From contig CALKVA010000005.1 of NCBI GenBank assembly GCA_937996625.1, positions 1-64,000 on the forward strand: a DNA stretch of 64,000 nt, in the 5' to 3' direction. Position numbers and translations under genes: made by a program. The notes under the pieces are model-generated. The model was not told the DNA's origin, did no database searches, and saw nothing but the letters and a program-made list of their open reading frames with translations. This document shows, in pieces, positions 1 through 9,464 of the stretch. This DNA comes from UBA5951 sp009936885 (GTDB lineage: Bacteria > Pseudomonadota > Alphaproteobacteria > Puniceispirillales > Puniceispirillaceae). Numbering within the stretch: the stretch's first letter is position 1; the number at the start of each line of letters is the position of its first letter.

Positions 1-448
1 CAGATAAGATATCCTGAGAGGTAATAGAAGAAATAGCTTTATGTCCTAATTGAGGAAATACATGGTTCTCAAGAGAAGAGAGCCACTGAGCTGCATACTT
101 ATCACTCTTATAACTCTTTGCATTAACCTGATGAACAGATAAGGCAACTTCCCTAAAGCTCTTGCCATTAGCAACTTGTTTGCGCTTCTCAGCACGAGGG
201 TTGCCTCCATCTCTTGCAATGCGCTTATTGCGGATAGCGATTTCTCTTGCTTCTTCAAGAGATACTAATGCTGCATTACCAAGACCTAAGTCGCATCTTT
301 TACCGTTAATGGTGATTCTTTGCTCCCAGCGTTTACTACCGAAGGCAGTTACAATCAGCCGTAAGCCAAAACCATCCCCATACACGCCTGGTGTTGATGT
401 TTTTTTAACAAACAAAGCTGTTAGTCGGTTTGGTTTACCAGAGGACAC
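1..448 (-). CDS. Tyrosine recombinase/integrase, N-terminal part (runs off window)
   Basis: Open frame of about 149 codons from a GTG start at 448 to the left edge, with no stop. The N-terminus has the pattern of the Arm DNA-binding (DUF4102) domain of P4/CP4-57-type integrases: a KPNRLTALFV-like opening, YGDGFGLRL, a GSKRWEQR strand, and an RCDLGLG...VSLEEAREIA stretch, followed by the start of the SAM-like core-binding domain (AAQWLSSLENHVFP). The GTG directly follows an in-frame TAA, with a GGGGTG purine run 6 nt upstream. The catalytic R-H-R-Y residues would lie outside the window, so activity cannot be judged. The gene starts about 170 nt from the 3' end of tRNA-Ser and points away from it, the usual layout of an island integrated at a tRNA 3' end. 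Family identification is by pattern recognition. Confidence 0.8.
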   Translation of the reverse strand, partial: MSSGKPNRLTALFVKKTSTPGVYGDGFGLRLIVTAFGSKRWEQRITINGKRCDLGLGNAALVSLEEAREIAIRNKRIARDGGNPRAEKRKQVANGKSFREVALSVHQVNAKSYKSDKYAAQWLSSLENHVFPQLGHKAISSITSQDILS

Positions 449-620
449 TTATGTCACCCCACAAAAAGCCCCACAATATACTTAAGATTCTACAGGATGT
501 GGTTGGACATGTCTATAGTTAATAAGTTATAGAATGTTCCATAAGTTACTAATTAATATGATAAAAATCATATAAAAAGGGAATTAAAGCTCATAAAAGA
601 TGATGATGAAAAAGAGAGTA

Positions 621-710
621 TGGCGGAGGAACGGGGATTCGAACCCCGGAGGGGCGTTAACCCCAACACGCTTTCCAGGCGTGCGCCATAAACCGCTCGG
701 CCATTCCTCC
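621..710 (-). tRNA. tRNA-Ser (anticodon GGA)
   Basis: The minus strand reads a 90-nt tRNA with a 7-bp acceptor stem (GGAGGAA/TTCCTCC), a D-arm with GGCCGAGCGG, an anticodon loop CTGGAAA giving anticodon GGA, a class II long variable arm, a T-arm GGGTTCGAATCCC, and a genomically encoded CCA at 621-623. The long variable arm and anticodon agree on serine (UCC/UCU codons). An integrase gene starts beyond its 3' end, so the 3' half of this tRNA is the likely attachment site of an integrated element to the left. Confidence 0.95.
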
Positions 711-733
711 ATTTCAATAGTTTGTATTATCTA

Positions 734-790
734 GCAATCTAACCAGATACATGCAATCTAATTCCCCGATAAAATTACCTGATAAAAATA
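734..790. repeat. Short direct repeats in the tRNA-Ser / 961 gene gap
   Basis: The nonamer GCAATCTAA occurs at 734-742 and 753-761 (period 19). A 13-bp unit then repeats in tandem at 765-777 (cccgataaaatta) and 778-790 (cctgataaaaata). Otherwise the 250-nt gap 711-960 is AT-rich and shows no ORF. Confidence 0.5.
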
Positions 791-960
791 TCTACAAAAC
801 AGGAATAATACTACCCTATTATTATACCCTTAAAACATTTGATAATATTTTCTAAATGCGATTTTAATTCACGGTTTATATTATCTGCCGATATTGCTCG
901 CAAATTATTTTTAGCCTAATTTTTGTTGCATCTAAACAGTTAATTGCTCAATATGCACTC

Positions 961-1326
961 ATGGCACGAATTACATTTAACATCTTATCTGCTTTACTTT
1001 TTCTGCTATCTATTTGGTATTTTATCACCGATCAGGTACAACAAAGTTCAAGTGTGACATTACTAGGAGAGGCGTGGTTTAATAATGCCCCAACGTCACT
1101 TCAATTGACAGAAGTTGTAATAGACAGATATATCGACCCTTGCAGTCTTATTAGTTTTTTGGGGTGTCCGTCATTTCTTTGGCACCCAACAATCTCCTCA
1201 GTTTTGCAATTGCCTGCTTCATTATTTTTCTTCACACTAGGAGTTATCGTTCTTGTTTTATCGCAATGGATCCTCCGCAGACGAGTGAGACCACAACTCT
1301 ATAATCTAACGCGCGACGGCCGTTAA
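961..1326 (+). CDS. Small inner-membrane protein of unknown function
   Basis: A 121-residue ORF with two clear hydrophobic helices: residues about 5-23 (ILSALLFLLSIWYF) and about 82-105 (LPASLFFFTLGVIVLVLSQW), and a short basic C-terminal tail (RRRVRP). The loop between them holds a Cys-Pro rich segment (DPCSLISFLGCPSFLWHP) that probably lies in the periplasm. I do not recognise a named family. Similar short two-helix proteins are common orphans in alphaproteobacteria. It stands alone on the plus strand, convergent with lepA (12 nt between stops), and no strong Shine-Dalgarno precedes the ATG. The hydrophobic layout and uninterrupted frame support a real gene. Confidence 0.7.
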   Translation: MARITFNILSALLFLLSIWYFITDQVQQSSSVTLLGEAWFNNAPTSLQLTEVVIDRYIDPCSLISFLGCPSFLWHPTISSVLQLPASLFFFTLGVIVLVLSQWILRRRVRPQLYNLTRDGR

Positions 1327-1337
1327 TTTTCAGCTAT

Positions 1338-3140
1338 TTAATTATCACCCATTTTAAGAGCTTCAAAAAAGGCATTTTGAGGGATGTCAACTTTTCCAAA
1401 TTGACGCATACGCTTCTTACCTTCTTTTTGTTTATCAAGTAATTTACGTTTTCGAGAAACATCGCCTCCATAGCATTTTGCAGTAACATCTTTTCTAAGA
1501 GCTGCAATTGTTTCACGGGCTATAACCTTGCCACCAATTGCCGCCTGCAATGCAACTTTATACATCTGGCGTGGGATAAGGTCTTTTAATCTTATACAAA
1601 TAGCCCTGCCCCTGTTTTCTGCTTGATCTCGGTGCACAACCATGGACAAAGCATCAACCGGATCCCCATTCACTAATATAGAAACTTTAACAAGATCGCC
1701 TAGCCTGTAATCTGCCATCTGATAATCAAAGCTGGCATATCCTCGTGTAATAGATTTCAGCCTATCATAAAAATCAAACACAACCTCGTTTAGAGGGAGT
1801 CTATATATTACCATAGCACGGCTCCCTGTATAGGTAAGGTCTATTTGCTCGCCGCGCCTTTCTGTACACAAACTTAACACCTGACCAAGATATTCATCTG
1901 GTGTCATAATTGTTGCTGTAATCCATGGTTCTGAAAGGCCTATAATTTTTGTAACATCTGGCATATCTGCTGGGTTATGGAGCTTTTCAACAACACCGTC
2001 AGTGCGCTCGATTTCATAAACAACAGATGGGGCTGTTGATATTAGCTCTAGCCCAAATTCACGGTTAAGCCTCTCTCTTATGACTTCCATATGAAGTAGA
2101 CCTAAAAATCCGCAACGGAAGCCAAACCCGATGGCAGCTGACGTCTCTGCTTCGAATGAAAACGAACTATCATTCAAGCTTAATTTTTCAAGCGCGGATC
2201 TGAGCTCTGGAAAATCAGCGCTATCTATCGGGAATAAACCGCAAAAAACAACTGGAACAGAAGGTTTAAACCCAGGCAAAATATCAGCACAAGGTTTTCG
2301 ATCATCCGTAATTGTATCCCCAACCTTGGCATCAGAAACCGTTTTAACGCCTGCATTGATAAATCCTACCTCGCCAGGTCCCAACTCATCAATAATGGTT
2401 GGTTTTGGCCCAAAAATACCAACGCGCTCTATTGTATGTGTAGCGCCAGTAGCGCACATTCTAATCTTCATACCTTTTTTTAAAACACCATCACGCACCC
2501 GCACTAATGTCATGACGCCAAGGTAGGAATCATACCAACTATCAACAAGCAATGCTTTTAGAGGTGCAAGCCTATCACCCTCTGGTGGCGGTAAATCATG
2601 CACAAGTGCCTCTAACACCTCATCTATTCCAAGGCCTGTTTTAGCAGAAACAGCTATCGCCTCGTCTGCTGGAAGCCCAACCACCTCTTCTATTTGTGCT
2701 TTAATACGCTCAGGCTCTGCTGAGGGAAGATCCATTTTATTTAAGACAACAACAATTTCATGGTTAACATCGATTGCTTTATAGACGTTAGCCAGGGTTT
2801 GTGCCTCAACACCTTGACTTGCATCCACCACAAGCAGTGAGCCCTCACACGCAGCAAGCGATCGCGAAACCTCATACCCAAAGTCAACATGACCCGGTGT
2901 ATCCATTAAATTGAGCTGATATTCCTCGCCATTCTGTGCTGTATAGGCAAGACGCACAGTCTGTGCTTTTATTGTAATTCCACGCTCACGCTCGATATCC
3001 ATATTATCTAGCACCTGTTCCGACATTTCACGCTCAGACAGGCCACCACAAAATTGTATCAACCTATCAGCCAAGGTAGATTTCCCATGGTCAATATGGG
3101 CTACGATAGAGAAATTACGAATATGAGAAATAGGGCTCAT
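1338..3140 (-). CDS. lepA: Elongation factor 4 (LepA GTPase)
   Basis: 600 residues, the normal length for EF4. GTPase motifs are visible in order: AHIDHGKST (14-22, P-loop), RGIT (53-56), DTPGH (80-84) and NKMD (134-137), followed by the EF-G-like domains II, III and V and the EF4-specific basic C-terminal domain (GGDVSRKRKLLDKQKEGKKRM-type segment near 570). EF4 is a ribosome-binding GTPase that acts on stalled or misassembled 30S/70S complexes. The start ATG lies 13 nt after a GGAG. It is divergent from leuA with about 300 nt between. Identification is secure from the whole-protein pattern. Confidence 0.97.
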   Translation of the reverse strand: MSPISHIRNFSIVAHIDHGKSTLADRLIQFCGGLSEREMSEQVLDNMDIERERGITIKAQTVRLAYTAQNGEEYQLNLMDTPGHVDFGYEVSRSLAACEGSLLVVDASQGVEAQTLANVYKAIDVNHEIVVVLNKMDLPSAEPERIKAQIEEVVGLPADEAIAVSAKTGLGIDEVLEALVHDLPPPEGDRLAPLKALLVDSWYDSYLGVMTLVRVRDGVLKKGMKIRMCATGATHTIERVGIFGPKPTIIDELGPGEVGFINAGVKTVSDAKVGDTITDDRKPCADILPGFKPSVPVVFCGLFPIDSADFPELRSALEKLSLNDSSFSFEAETSAAIGFGFRCGFLGLLHMEVIRERLNREFGLELISTAPSVVYEIERTDGVVEKLHNPADMPDVTKIIGLSEPWITATIMTPDEYLGQVLSLCTERRGEQIDLTYTGSRAMVIYRLPLNEVVFDFYDRLKSITRGYASFDYQMADYRLGDLVKVSILVNGDPVDALSMVVHRDQAENRGRAICIRLKDLIPRQMYKVALQAAIGGKVIARETIAALRKDVTAKCYGGDVSRKRKLLDKQKEGKKRMRQFGKVDIPQNAFFEALKMGDN

Positions 3141-3436
3141 GTGTGGATTTATTCTCCAAGTTTTTCAAGACAGATATACTAGATAAAAACTAAATTAGTT
3201 AATCCGTAATTTGTAAGCTAACATCATCAAATGCAAGTCATTTCAGTGTTTTCTTTCATTATCTGATATGGACAAGAGACACACCCCCTCATATCCAACA
3301 AAATAATGTGAATTAGATGATAATCGTTAGAAATTCTATATTAGATACGAAAAATCGTGATGAATCTTGACCGATAAGTTAGTCATGGTAAAAGATGAAC
3401 GATAAATAACTCATTTCAGCAGGATTGGTTACCACC
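3141..3436. other. Divergent lepA/leuA promoter region, no gene seen
   Basis: About 300 nt, AT-rich. No leader peptide with runs of Leu codons and no T-box or terminator-like hairpin was recognised upstream of leuA, so leucine-dependent attenuation is not evident. An AGGA at 3421-3424 serves the ATG at 3437 better than the TTG at 3425. Confidence 0.5.
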
Positions 3437-5113
3437 ATGAGCACCAAAATGCCGGTACAAAAATACCAGCCCTATCCGCCAGTTGACCTTGCAGATAGAA
3501 CATGGCCGTCGCAAATTATATCCAAAGCACCGATTTGGTGTTCTGTGGATCTGCGAGATGGCAATCAATCCCTGATAGAGCCTATGGATAGCAACCGAAA
3601 AATGCAAATGTTCCAAACTCTTGTTGATATGGGGTTTAAGGAAATTGAAGTTGGGTTTCCATCTGCATCAGAAACGGATTTTCAGTTTTTGAGAGAATTA
3701 ATTGAGAGGGATCATATTCCAGACGATGTAACAATACAGGTCTTAACCCAAGCAAGAGAGCACCTTATCGACAGAACGATTGAATCGCTTGAAGGTGCGC
3801 ATAAAGCTATTTTGCATTTGTATAATTCCACCTCTACCTTGCAAAGACGTGTTGTATTTAATTCTGACAGGCAAGGCGTTAAAGAAATTGCAACAGATGG
3901 CGCCAAGCTCGTAGCTGACAGGCTAGGCAAGCTGAGCTCTGATACAGACATAAGATTGCAATACTCCCCCGAGAGCTTTACCGGAACAGAGCTTGAATAC
4001 GCGCTTGAGGTGTGTGAGAGCGTGCTTGAAATTTGGCAAGCATCACAAGAAAAAAAAGTTATTATAAACCTTCCTGCGACAGTAGAAATGTCTACCCCTA
4101 ATATTTATGCAGATCAGATAGAATGGATGCATAGAAATTTTTCAAATAGAAATGCGGTGATATTATCCTTGCATCCCCATAATGACAGAGGCACTGGCAT
4201 TGCAGCCACCGAGTTTGGCCTTATGGCAGGGGCTGACAGAGTTGAAGGCACTTTGTTTGGCAATGGAGAGCGCACCGGAAATGTGGATATAATCACGCTT
4301 GGTCTTAATATGATGACGCAAGGAACAGACCCACAGCTGGATATGTCTGATATCCAGTCACTGGTAGATGTTGCAGAATTTTGTAATCAGCTTCCCGTGC
4401 ATCAACGCCACCCCTATGCAGGTCAACTTGTACATACCGCCTTTTCAGGCTCGCACCAAGATGCCATCCGCAAAGGTATGGAGGCCATAAGCAAATCAAA
4501 CGATATAATCTGGCAAGTCCCCTACCTTCCCATTGACCCTGCAGATATTGGGCGCACATATGAGGCTATTATTCGGGTAAACTCGCAATCAGGTAAGGCG
4601 GGTTCGGCCTGGCTATTAGAAACAGAACATCATATTAGAATACCAAGAGCAATGGAGGTTGAGTTTAGCCAGCTGGTTCAAACAGAGGCTGATACCAGCG
4701 GCGCTGAAATCACTGCTCGTAAAATTTGGGAAATTTACGAACAATTCTATGTTAATTTAAACGCGCCCTTTGAGCTAGTATCCTTCCAATCTCATCCAGT
4801 TTCTCGTTCTGCTGGTACTGAGCAAGTCACTGCCATCGTAAGTTATAAAGGCACAGAAACATCGTTTGTTGAAACTGGTAATGGACCAGTTTCAGCATTT
4901 GTAAATGGGTTTCGGAAAACCTTTGATGTTTCATTTAAACTAGCTGATTTTGGCCAGAACACACGCTCTAGCACATCACAGGCTGAAGCAGCTGCCTATG
5001 TTGAATTAAAAATACCTGATGATAGTGGTAAATCTATTTTCGGCTCTGGAATTGATACATCCATAACCCAAGCCCCCATAAGGGCGCTTATTTCTGCAAT
5101 TAATAGAATTTAG
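3437..5113 (+). CDS. leuA: 2-isopropylmalate synthase (long LeuA type)
   Basis: First committed enzyme of leucine biosynthesis, condensing acetyl-CoA with 2-oxoisovalerate. 558 residues from ATG 3437. The frame is open back to a TTG at 3425, but AGGA at 3421-3424 is spaced 12 nt from the ATG and abuts the TTG, and related proteins begin near the KYQPYPPVDL motif. The TIM-barrel domain shows the DRTWPS opening, metal/substrate motif DLRDGNQSL (about residues 38-46), GFKEIEVGFPSAS, and the metal-binding LHPHNDRG (about 245). The C-terminal LeuA regulatory domain (leucine feedback) follows from about residue 430. This is the longer form (about 560 aa) typical of actinobacteria and many alphaproteobacteria, not the roughly 510-aa E. 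coli form. Convergent with pheT. Confidence 0.95.
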   Translation: MSTKMPVQKYQPYPPVDLADRTWPSQIISKAPIWCSVDLRDGNQSLIEPMDSNRKMQMFQTLVDMGFKEIEVGFPSASETDFQFLRELIERDHIPDDVTIQVLTQAREHLIDRTIESLEGAHKAILHLYNSTSTLQRRVVFNSDRQGVKEIATDGAKLVADRLGKLSSDTDIRLQYSPESFTGTELEYALEVCESVLEIWQASQEKKVIINLPATVEMSTPNIYADQIEWMHRNFSNRNAVILSLHPHNDRGTGIAATEFGLMAGADRVEGTLFGNGERTGNVDIITLGLNMMTQGTDPQLDMSDIQSLVDVAEFCNQLPVHQRHPYAGQLVHTAFSGSHQDAIRKGMEAISKSNDIIWQVPYLPIDPADIGRTYEAIIRVNSQSGKAGSAWLLETEHHIRIPRAMEVEFSQLVQTEADTSGAEITARKIWEIYEQFYVNLNAPFELVSFQSHPVSRSAGTEQVTAIVSYKGTETSFVETGNGPVSAFVNGFRKTFDVSFKLADFGQNTRSSTSQAEAAAYVELKIPDDSGKSIFGSGIDTSITQAPIRALISAINRI

Positions 5114-5180
5114 ATCTGAATTATGGATATGGTTGCTTAAGCAATAGAACGATAATTAACAAAAAAATCCCAACCGCTCA

Positions 5181-7580
5181 TTATCCGCGCAGCTTTCCAG
5201 CACATTGCTTCTCAACTGAAGCAACAATATCTGAACTGATTTGCTGAAGCTCAGCTTCTGTAAATGTAGCCTCATCAGGGGTAAGCTGAATTTTTACCGC
5301 AATAGACTTTTTGCCATCCCCTATTTCCGCCCCCTCATACACATCAAAAATACCAATATCTGATATTTTATCTTTTGCCGCCGCCCTAACAGCTCTTAAT
5401 AGCTTGGCAGCACTTACTTCTTCATCCAGCACAAACGCAAAATCACGCTCAACAGGCTGAAAAGCAGAAAGCTTTAGCAAAGGTCGTGCTATATTTTTGC
5501 GTCTTGGCAAGGGAATTGCGTTGATATTGCAATCAAAGGCAGCAACTGGAACTTTAATATCAAATGCAGCAAGAATTTCTGGATGGATCATACCAAAGCT
5601 TCCGATGGCTGTTTTACCAAGCATCATATTGGCAGATTGGCCTGGGTGAAACCATGCAGGACCAGGCGTATTAAGTTGAATGGAATGACTAGAAACCCAA
5701 AGGGTCTCGCATATTTTTTCCATTATTTTCTTAGCATCAAATATATCAACAGAGCGTGCCTTATCCTGCCAGTCCCCGATTTGGTAATCCCCGTTTAATA
5801 CCCCCGCACATGACAGCGTCTGGCTTGCCTCATCTGTTCCGTGAAACACTGGGCCTATCTCAAACAATCTGACATTCTTAATACCGCGATTCATATTACG
5901 AGATAGTGCATTAAGTAAGTTAGGAAGAATAGAAGGCCTCATACAATCAAGCTCACTGCTGATCGGATTTACCAGGGTGAGCGCATCATCCCCGCCCCCA
6001 AACAAGGCCGCATCAGACTGCGCCATGAATGAGAATGTAACCGCCTCATTAAGTCCAGCAGCCACTAGCATGCGCCGAAGATGAATCGGGCGCAGCTGTT
6101 CTTGTGAATAGGCTGGCTGGGCTACGACGCTCAATCGGGGCAGTGGCACCATCGGGAGCTTATCATATCCAGCAACGCGAATTATTTCTTCAACCAAATC
6201 TGCTTGACCGTCAATGTCATTTCGCCATGCAGGCGGGGTGACATTCCAGGTCTTATCTTTTCCTTGCTCGATAATAAAACCTAACTCATTCAAAATCTGT
6301 CGTTGTTGTGGATGCGAAAGCTCAATACCTGTTAACTGCTGTGTTAATTCTGGATTAAAATAAACACATCGTTGCCATACAACCCCAGCTCCAACGCTTA
6401 CCTCACGGCTTATCTTACCGCCACATATAGACTGCACAAACCTTGCAATATAGCCAGACAGAAGGTCTGGGGACTCACCGTCCAACCCACGCTCAAAACG
6501 ATAACGTGCATCTGAATTAATATTCAGCGTTCTGCCAGTAGCTGCAACACTGATAGGGTCGAATATAGCGATTTCTAAAAATAGGTTTTGTGTATCGTCT
6601 CTTATACCAGTTCGCTCTCCCCCCATGATTCCGGCAATATCATCAGCACCATCCCTATCACCAATTACCAGCATATCAGGTGTGCATTCATATTCCTTCT
6701 CATTGAGAGCCAATATCTTCTCACCCGCATTTGCGCGCCTAATAAATAGAGTATCTCCACTGATTTTATCGGCATCAAACGCATGTAAGGGTCTGCCCAA
6801 ATCAATCATAATATAATTAGTGATATCAACTAATGCAGAGATAGGTCGCTGACCTATACTGATTAATCTTCTGGCCATCCATTCAGGCGAGCTCTTATTA
6901 GCAACATCTTGGAAATATCTGCCCGTAACGCGCGGTGCGATTTCAACTGCGTCTGGCGAAAGCGCCCAATGGATTGGACTATCAAATTCGCCTTTACATT
7001 GAGATGTATCCAGAGGTTTCATACGACCAATAGAGGCGGCAGACAGGTCACGAGCTATCCCTCTCACCCCTAGGCAGTCGCCGCGATTTGGCGTTATTGC
7101 AATTTCAATAACAGGATCATTTAAATCTGCATATTCAATATATGACGTGCCTAACGGGGCATCATCTGGAAGCTCAATAATACCGTCGCTATCGTCATCC
7201 AAGCCAAGCTCTGAGAAGGCACATAACATACCATTTGATTCCTGCCCCCTGATAATGCCTTTTTTGATAATAATATCAATACCTGGCACATATGTGCCAA
7301 TCGGTGCTAGAACTGTTTTCAGGCCAGCACGTGCATTCGGCGCACCACAAACAATCTGCAATATAGACCCATTATCTTCTACTGCACAAAGCTGGAGCCT
7401 ATCTGCTTCTGGATGCGGCTGTGCCTTTTTAATTTCAACAATACGAAAGTCAGACAAGCTTTGTGCAGGGTCAACAACCTCTTCAACTTCATGACCCAAT
7501 CTTACCAACCCATCACAAATTTCGCTCAAAGAGCACTCAGTCTCTAAATGATCTTTTAACCAATTGAGGGTGAATTTCAT
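5181..7580 (-). CDS. pheT: Phenylalanyl-tRNA synthetase beta subunit
   Basis: 799 residues, full length. It contains the N-terminal tRNA-binding OB fold (about 40-150, FRIVEIKKAQPHPEADRL and IVCGAPNAR), the B3/B4 editing domain (VTGRYFQDV...WMARRLISIGQRPISALVDITNYIM), the B5 domain, and the C-terminal anticodon-binding FDX-ACB domain (FQPVERDFAFVLD). It forms the alpha2-beta2 PheRS with pheS, which ends 14 nt upstream, so the two are co-transcribed. It is the last gene of the thrS-infC-rpmI-rplT-pheS-pheT series. Confidence 0.97.
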   Translation of the reverse strand: MKFTLNWLKDHLETECSLSEICDGLVRLGHEVEEVVDPAQSLSDFRIVEIKKAQPHPEADRLQLCAVEDNGSILQIVCGAPNARAGLKTVLAPIGTYVPGIDIIIKKGIIRGQESNGMLCAFSELGLDDDSDGIIELPDDAPLGTSYIEYADLNDPVIEIAITPNRGDCLGVRGIARDLSAASIGRMKPLDTSQCKGEFDSPIHWALSPDAVEIAPRVTGRYFQDVANKSSPEWMARRLISIGQRPISALVDITNYIMIDLGRPLHAFDADKISGDTLFIRRANAGEKILALNEKEYECTPDMLVIGDRDGADDIAGIMGGERTGIRDDTQNLFLEIAIFDPISVAATGRTLNINSDARYRFERGLDGESPDLLSGYIARFVQSICGGKISREVSVGAGVVWQRCVYFNPELTQQLTGIELSHPQQRQILNELGFIIEQGKDKTWNVTPPAWRNDIDGQADLVEEIIRVAGYDKLPMVPLPRLSVVAQPAYSQEQLRPIHLRRMLVAAGLNEAVTFSFMAQSDAALFGGGDDALTLVNPISSELDCMRPSILPNLLNALSRNMNRGIKNVRLFEIGPVFHGTDEASQTLSCAGVLNGDYQIGDWQDKARSVDIFDAKKIMEKICETLWVSSHSIQLNTPGPAWFHPGQSANMMLGKTAIGSFGMIHPEILAAFDIKVPVAAFDCNINAIPLPRRKNIARPLLKLSAFQPVERDFAFVLDEEVSAAKLLRAVRAAAKDKISDIGIFDVYEGAEIGDGKKSIAVKIQLTPDEATFTEAELQQISSDIVASVEKQCAGKLRG

Positions 7581-7594
7581 CGAACTATCCCTCT

Positions 7595-8668
7595 TTACAC
7601 AATGCCAGTATGAAGACCAGCAACGTCATGTGGCATAAATCCATAATGATGTAACCAGCGCAAATCTGACTCATAAAAGATACGTAAATCAGGAATGCCA
7701 TATTTTAGCATTGCAAGACGCTCAACCCCCATGCCAAATGCAAACCCTTGAGTAGTTGCAGAATCATACCCACAATTTTCAAGCACTCTTGGATTTACCA
7801 TTCCGCTTCCAAGAATCTCCAGCCAGCTATCTCCAGCCCCTATTTTCAATCCGCCGCCTTTCCTGCTACAGCCAATATCAACCTCTGCAGACGGCTCCGT
7901 GAATGGAAAATAGCTAGGGCGAAAACGAACTGGCAACTCATCCATTCCAAAAAAACTTCGACAAAAATCAATCAAGGTAGCTTTTAAATGACCCATATGA
8001 ATATCTGGCCCTATCACTAACCCTTCACATTGATGAAACATGGGTGAATGCGTTGCATCATGGTCAGACCGGTATGTTCTACCAGGAACAATAATCCGAA
8101 TTGGTGGTTTAGTAGAACGCATAGTTCTAATTTGAACTGGTGATGTATGAGTTCGCAGCACAGGTCGATTCCCAGATGCATCAGCCTTTAGATAAAAGGT
8201 ATCATGCTCCTGTCGTGCTGGATGCTCAGGGGGAATATTAAGCGCTGTAAAGTTATTCTCGTCCGTTTCAATCTCGGGACCTTCAGCAATTACAAACCCC
8301 ATATCAGCAAAGATTGCTGATATTTCTTCCATCGTTCTTGAAAGCGGATGCATTTTTGCCTGAATAGAAGGGCGTGATGGTAATGATACATCAATATTTT
8401 CAGATTCAAGCTTTTTATCTAATGCCTGTTTTGCAAGAAGCTCTTGGCGTTCTGTAAGCGCAGAGGTAATTTCCTGCTTCACCGCATTTATGATTTGGCC
8501 AGCTTGTTTTCTAGCATCGGCATCCATTTGACCAAGTTTAGCAAGTTCAGATGATATCGCACCCTTTTTGCCAAGCGCATCTATCCTAACCGCATTAAGC
8601 TGATCAAGATCACCTGCCAGATTAATATCCTTGAGAAATTTTTCCCGTAGCTTGTCTATATCTACCAT
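7595..8668 (-). CDS. pheS: Phenylalanyl-tRNA synthetase alpha subunit
   Basis: 357 residues. The N-terminal coiled coil (about 1-90) is followed by the class II catalytic core: motif 1 near HPLSRTMEEISAIFADMGF, motif 2 FRPSYFPFTEPSAEVDI and motif 3 GMGVERLAMLKYGIPDLR. It charges tRNA-Phe with pheT. The start ATG lies 23 nt after the rplT stop, consistent with one transcript from the ribosomal protein genes through pheT. Confidence 0.97.
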   Translation of the reverse strand: MVDIDKLREKFLKDINLAGDLDQLNAVRIDALGKKGAISSELAKLGQMDADARKQAGQIINAVKQEITSALTERQELLAKQALDKKLESENIDVSLPSRPSIQAKMHPLSRTMEEISAIFADMGFVIAEGPEIETDENNFTALNIPPEHPARQEHDTFYLKADASGNRPVLRTHTSPVQIRTMRSTKPPIRIIVPGRTYRSDHDATHSPMFHQCEGLVIGPDIHMGHLKATLIDFCRSFFGMDELPVRFRPSYFPFTEPSAEVDIGCSRKGGGLKIGAGDSWLEILGSGMVNPRVLENCGYDSATTQGFAFGMGVERLAMLKYGIPDLRIFYESDLRWLHHYGFMPHDVAGLHTGIV

Positions 8669-8691
8669 TATAGTAACAAGGGCCAGTCTAA

Positions 8692-9048
8692 CTAGCTTGC
8701 AGCTTTTTGGGATTGCTCAACTAGTTTTGTAAATGCCGCAGGCTCATGAACCGCTAAATCTGCAAGCATTTTGCGATCGACCTCTATTCCTGCTTTTATC
8801 AAGCCGCCCATCAGCGATGAGTAGGTAACCCCATGCGTCCTTGCCGCAGCATTTATCCGCTGAATCCATAATGCTCTGAACTCACGTTTGCGAACACGCC
8901 TATCGCGGTAAGCATACTGCCTTGCTTTATCAACAGCTTGTTTTGCAACTTTAAATGTATTTTTACGTCTACCGTAATAGCCTTTAGCGGCTTTAATTAC
9001 TTTGCGGTGACGCGCATGTGTGGTTGTACCTCTGCTCACTCGAGCCAT
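8692..9048 (-). CDS. rplT: 50S ribosomal protein L20
   Basis: 118 residues, the standard length. It opens MARVSRGTTTHARHRK and contains YYGRRKNTF, RDRRVRKREFRALWI and INAA.R motifs of L20. It binds 23S rRNA early in 50S assembly. In other bacteria L20 represses its own operon through an mRNA leader. Preceded by rpmI with 24 nt between, and by a good Shine-Dalgarno (AAGGAGAAG before the ATG). Confidence 0.98.
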   Translation of the reverse strand: MARVSRGTTTHARHRKVIKAAKGYYGRRKNTFKVAKQAVDKARQYAYRDRRVRKREFRALWIQRINAAARTHGVTYSSLMGGLIKAGIEVDRKMLADLAVHEPAAFTKLVEQSQKAAS

Positions 9049-9072
9049 AGCACTTCTCCTTATTTAGCTAGT

Positions 9073-9270
9073 TTAGGCGTAGGGTAGAAAACCTTTTACG
9101 ATTTTCGCATCAGCCGGGTGTAAAATCATTGTTCCACGAGCTTGTCGCTTCATTTTTTGAGAGCGTCTACGCAAATTGTGACTAAGGAAAGCAGCTGAAC
9201 CGCGAACTTTCCCTTTAGCTGTAAGAGAGAAGCGCTTTTTTGCACCACTCTTGGTTTTTAATTTGGGCAT
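9073..9270 (-). CDS. rpmI: 50S ribosomal protein L35
   Basis: 65 residues: MPKLKTKSGAKKRF opening, then the LTAKGKVRGSAAFLSHNLRRRSQK core and the L35 C-terminus. Located between infC and rplT as in most bacteria. A candidate promoter lies in its roughly 190-nt leader at 9356-9384, so rpmI-rplT-pheST may be transcribed independently of infC. Confidence 0.98.
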   Translation of the reverse strand: MPKLKTKSGAKKRFSLTAKGKVRGSAAFLSHNLRRRSQKMKRQARGTMILHPADAKIVKGFLPYA

Positions 9271-9355
9271 TTCATCCTCACTTTATCTAAATTAGATGTT
9301 ATCTTGCCGGCAAGGCATGCCCTATCATGGCCTTAGCTCGACGTTTAGTGGGCGT

Positions 9356-9384
9356 TTTATACTAGCTGTCTTGTATAAAAGCAA
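9356..9384 (-). promoter_or_regulatory. Candidate sigma70 promoter for rpmI-rplT-pheST
   Basis: On the minus strand, TTGCTT (9379-9384) is separated by exactly 17 nt from TATAAA (9356-9361). It lies about 86 nt upstream of the rpmI ATG and leaves a GC-rich leader (rich in GCC/GGC around 9300-9345) that could fold and hold the L20 regulatory site found in other bacteria. Boxes are seen; function is inferred. Confidence 0.5.
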
Positions 9385-9464
9385 TCATAAATTAGCCTTA
9401 TTTTGCAAGTTATAAACGCTATTTCAAGCCCATTTTGTATATTTTAGTTTTCCATGGGAATTTA

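Noticed and set aside
46..258. 70-residue minus-strand ORF
   Set aside because: It is a shadow frame inside the integrase gene, whose own frame runs from 448 to the left edge.
3425..3436. TTG start for leuA
   Set aside because: The AGGA abuts it with no spacing; the ATG at 3437 fits both the ribosome site and the family N-terminus.
5133..5144. 12-bp palindrome TTGCTTAAGCAA between leuA and pheT as a terminator
   Set aside because: There is no T-run on either side. The stem is short and AT-rich; chance is likely in this composition.
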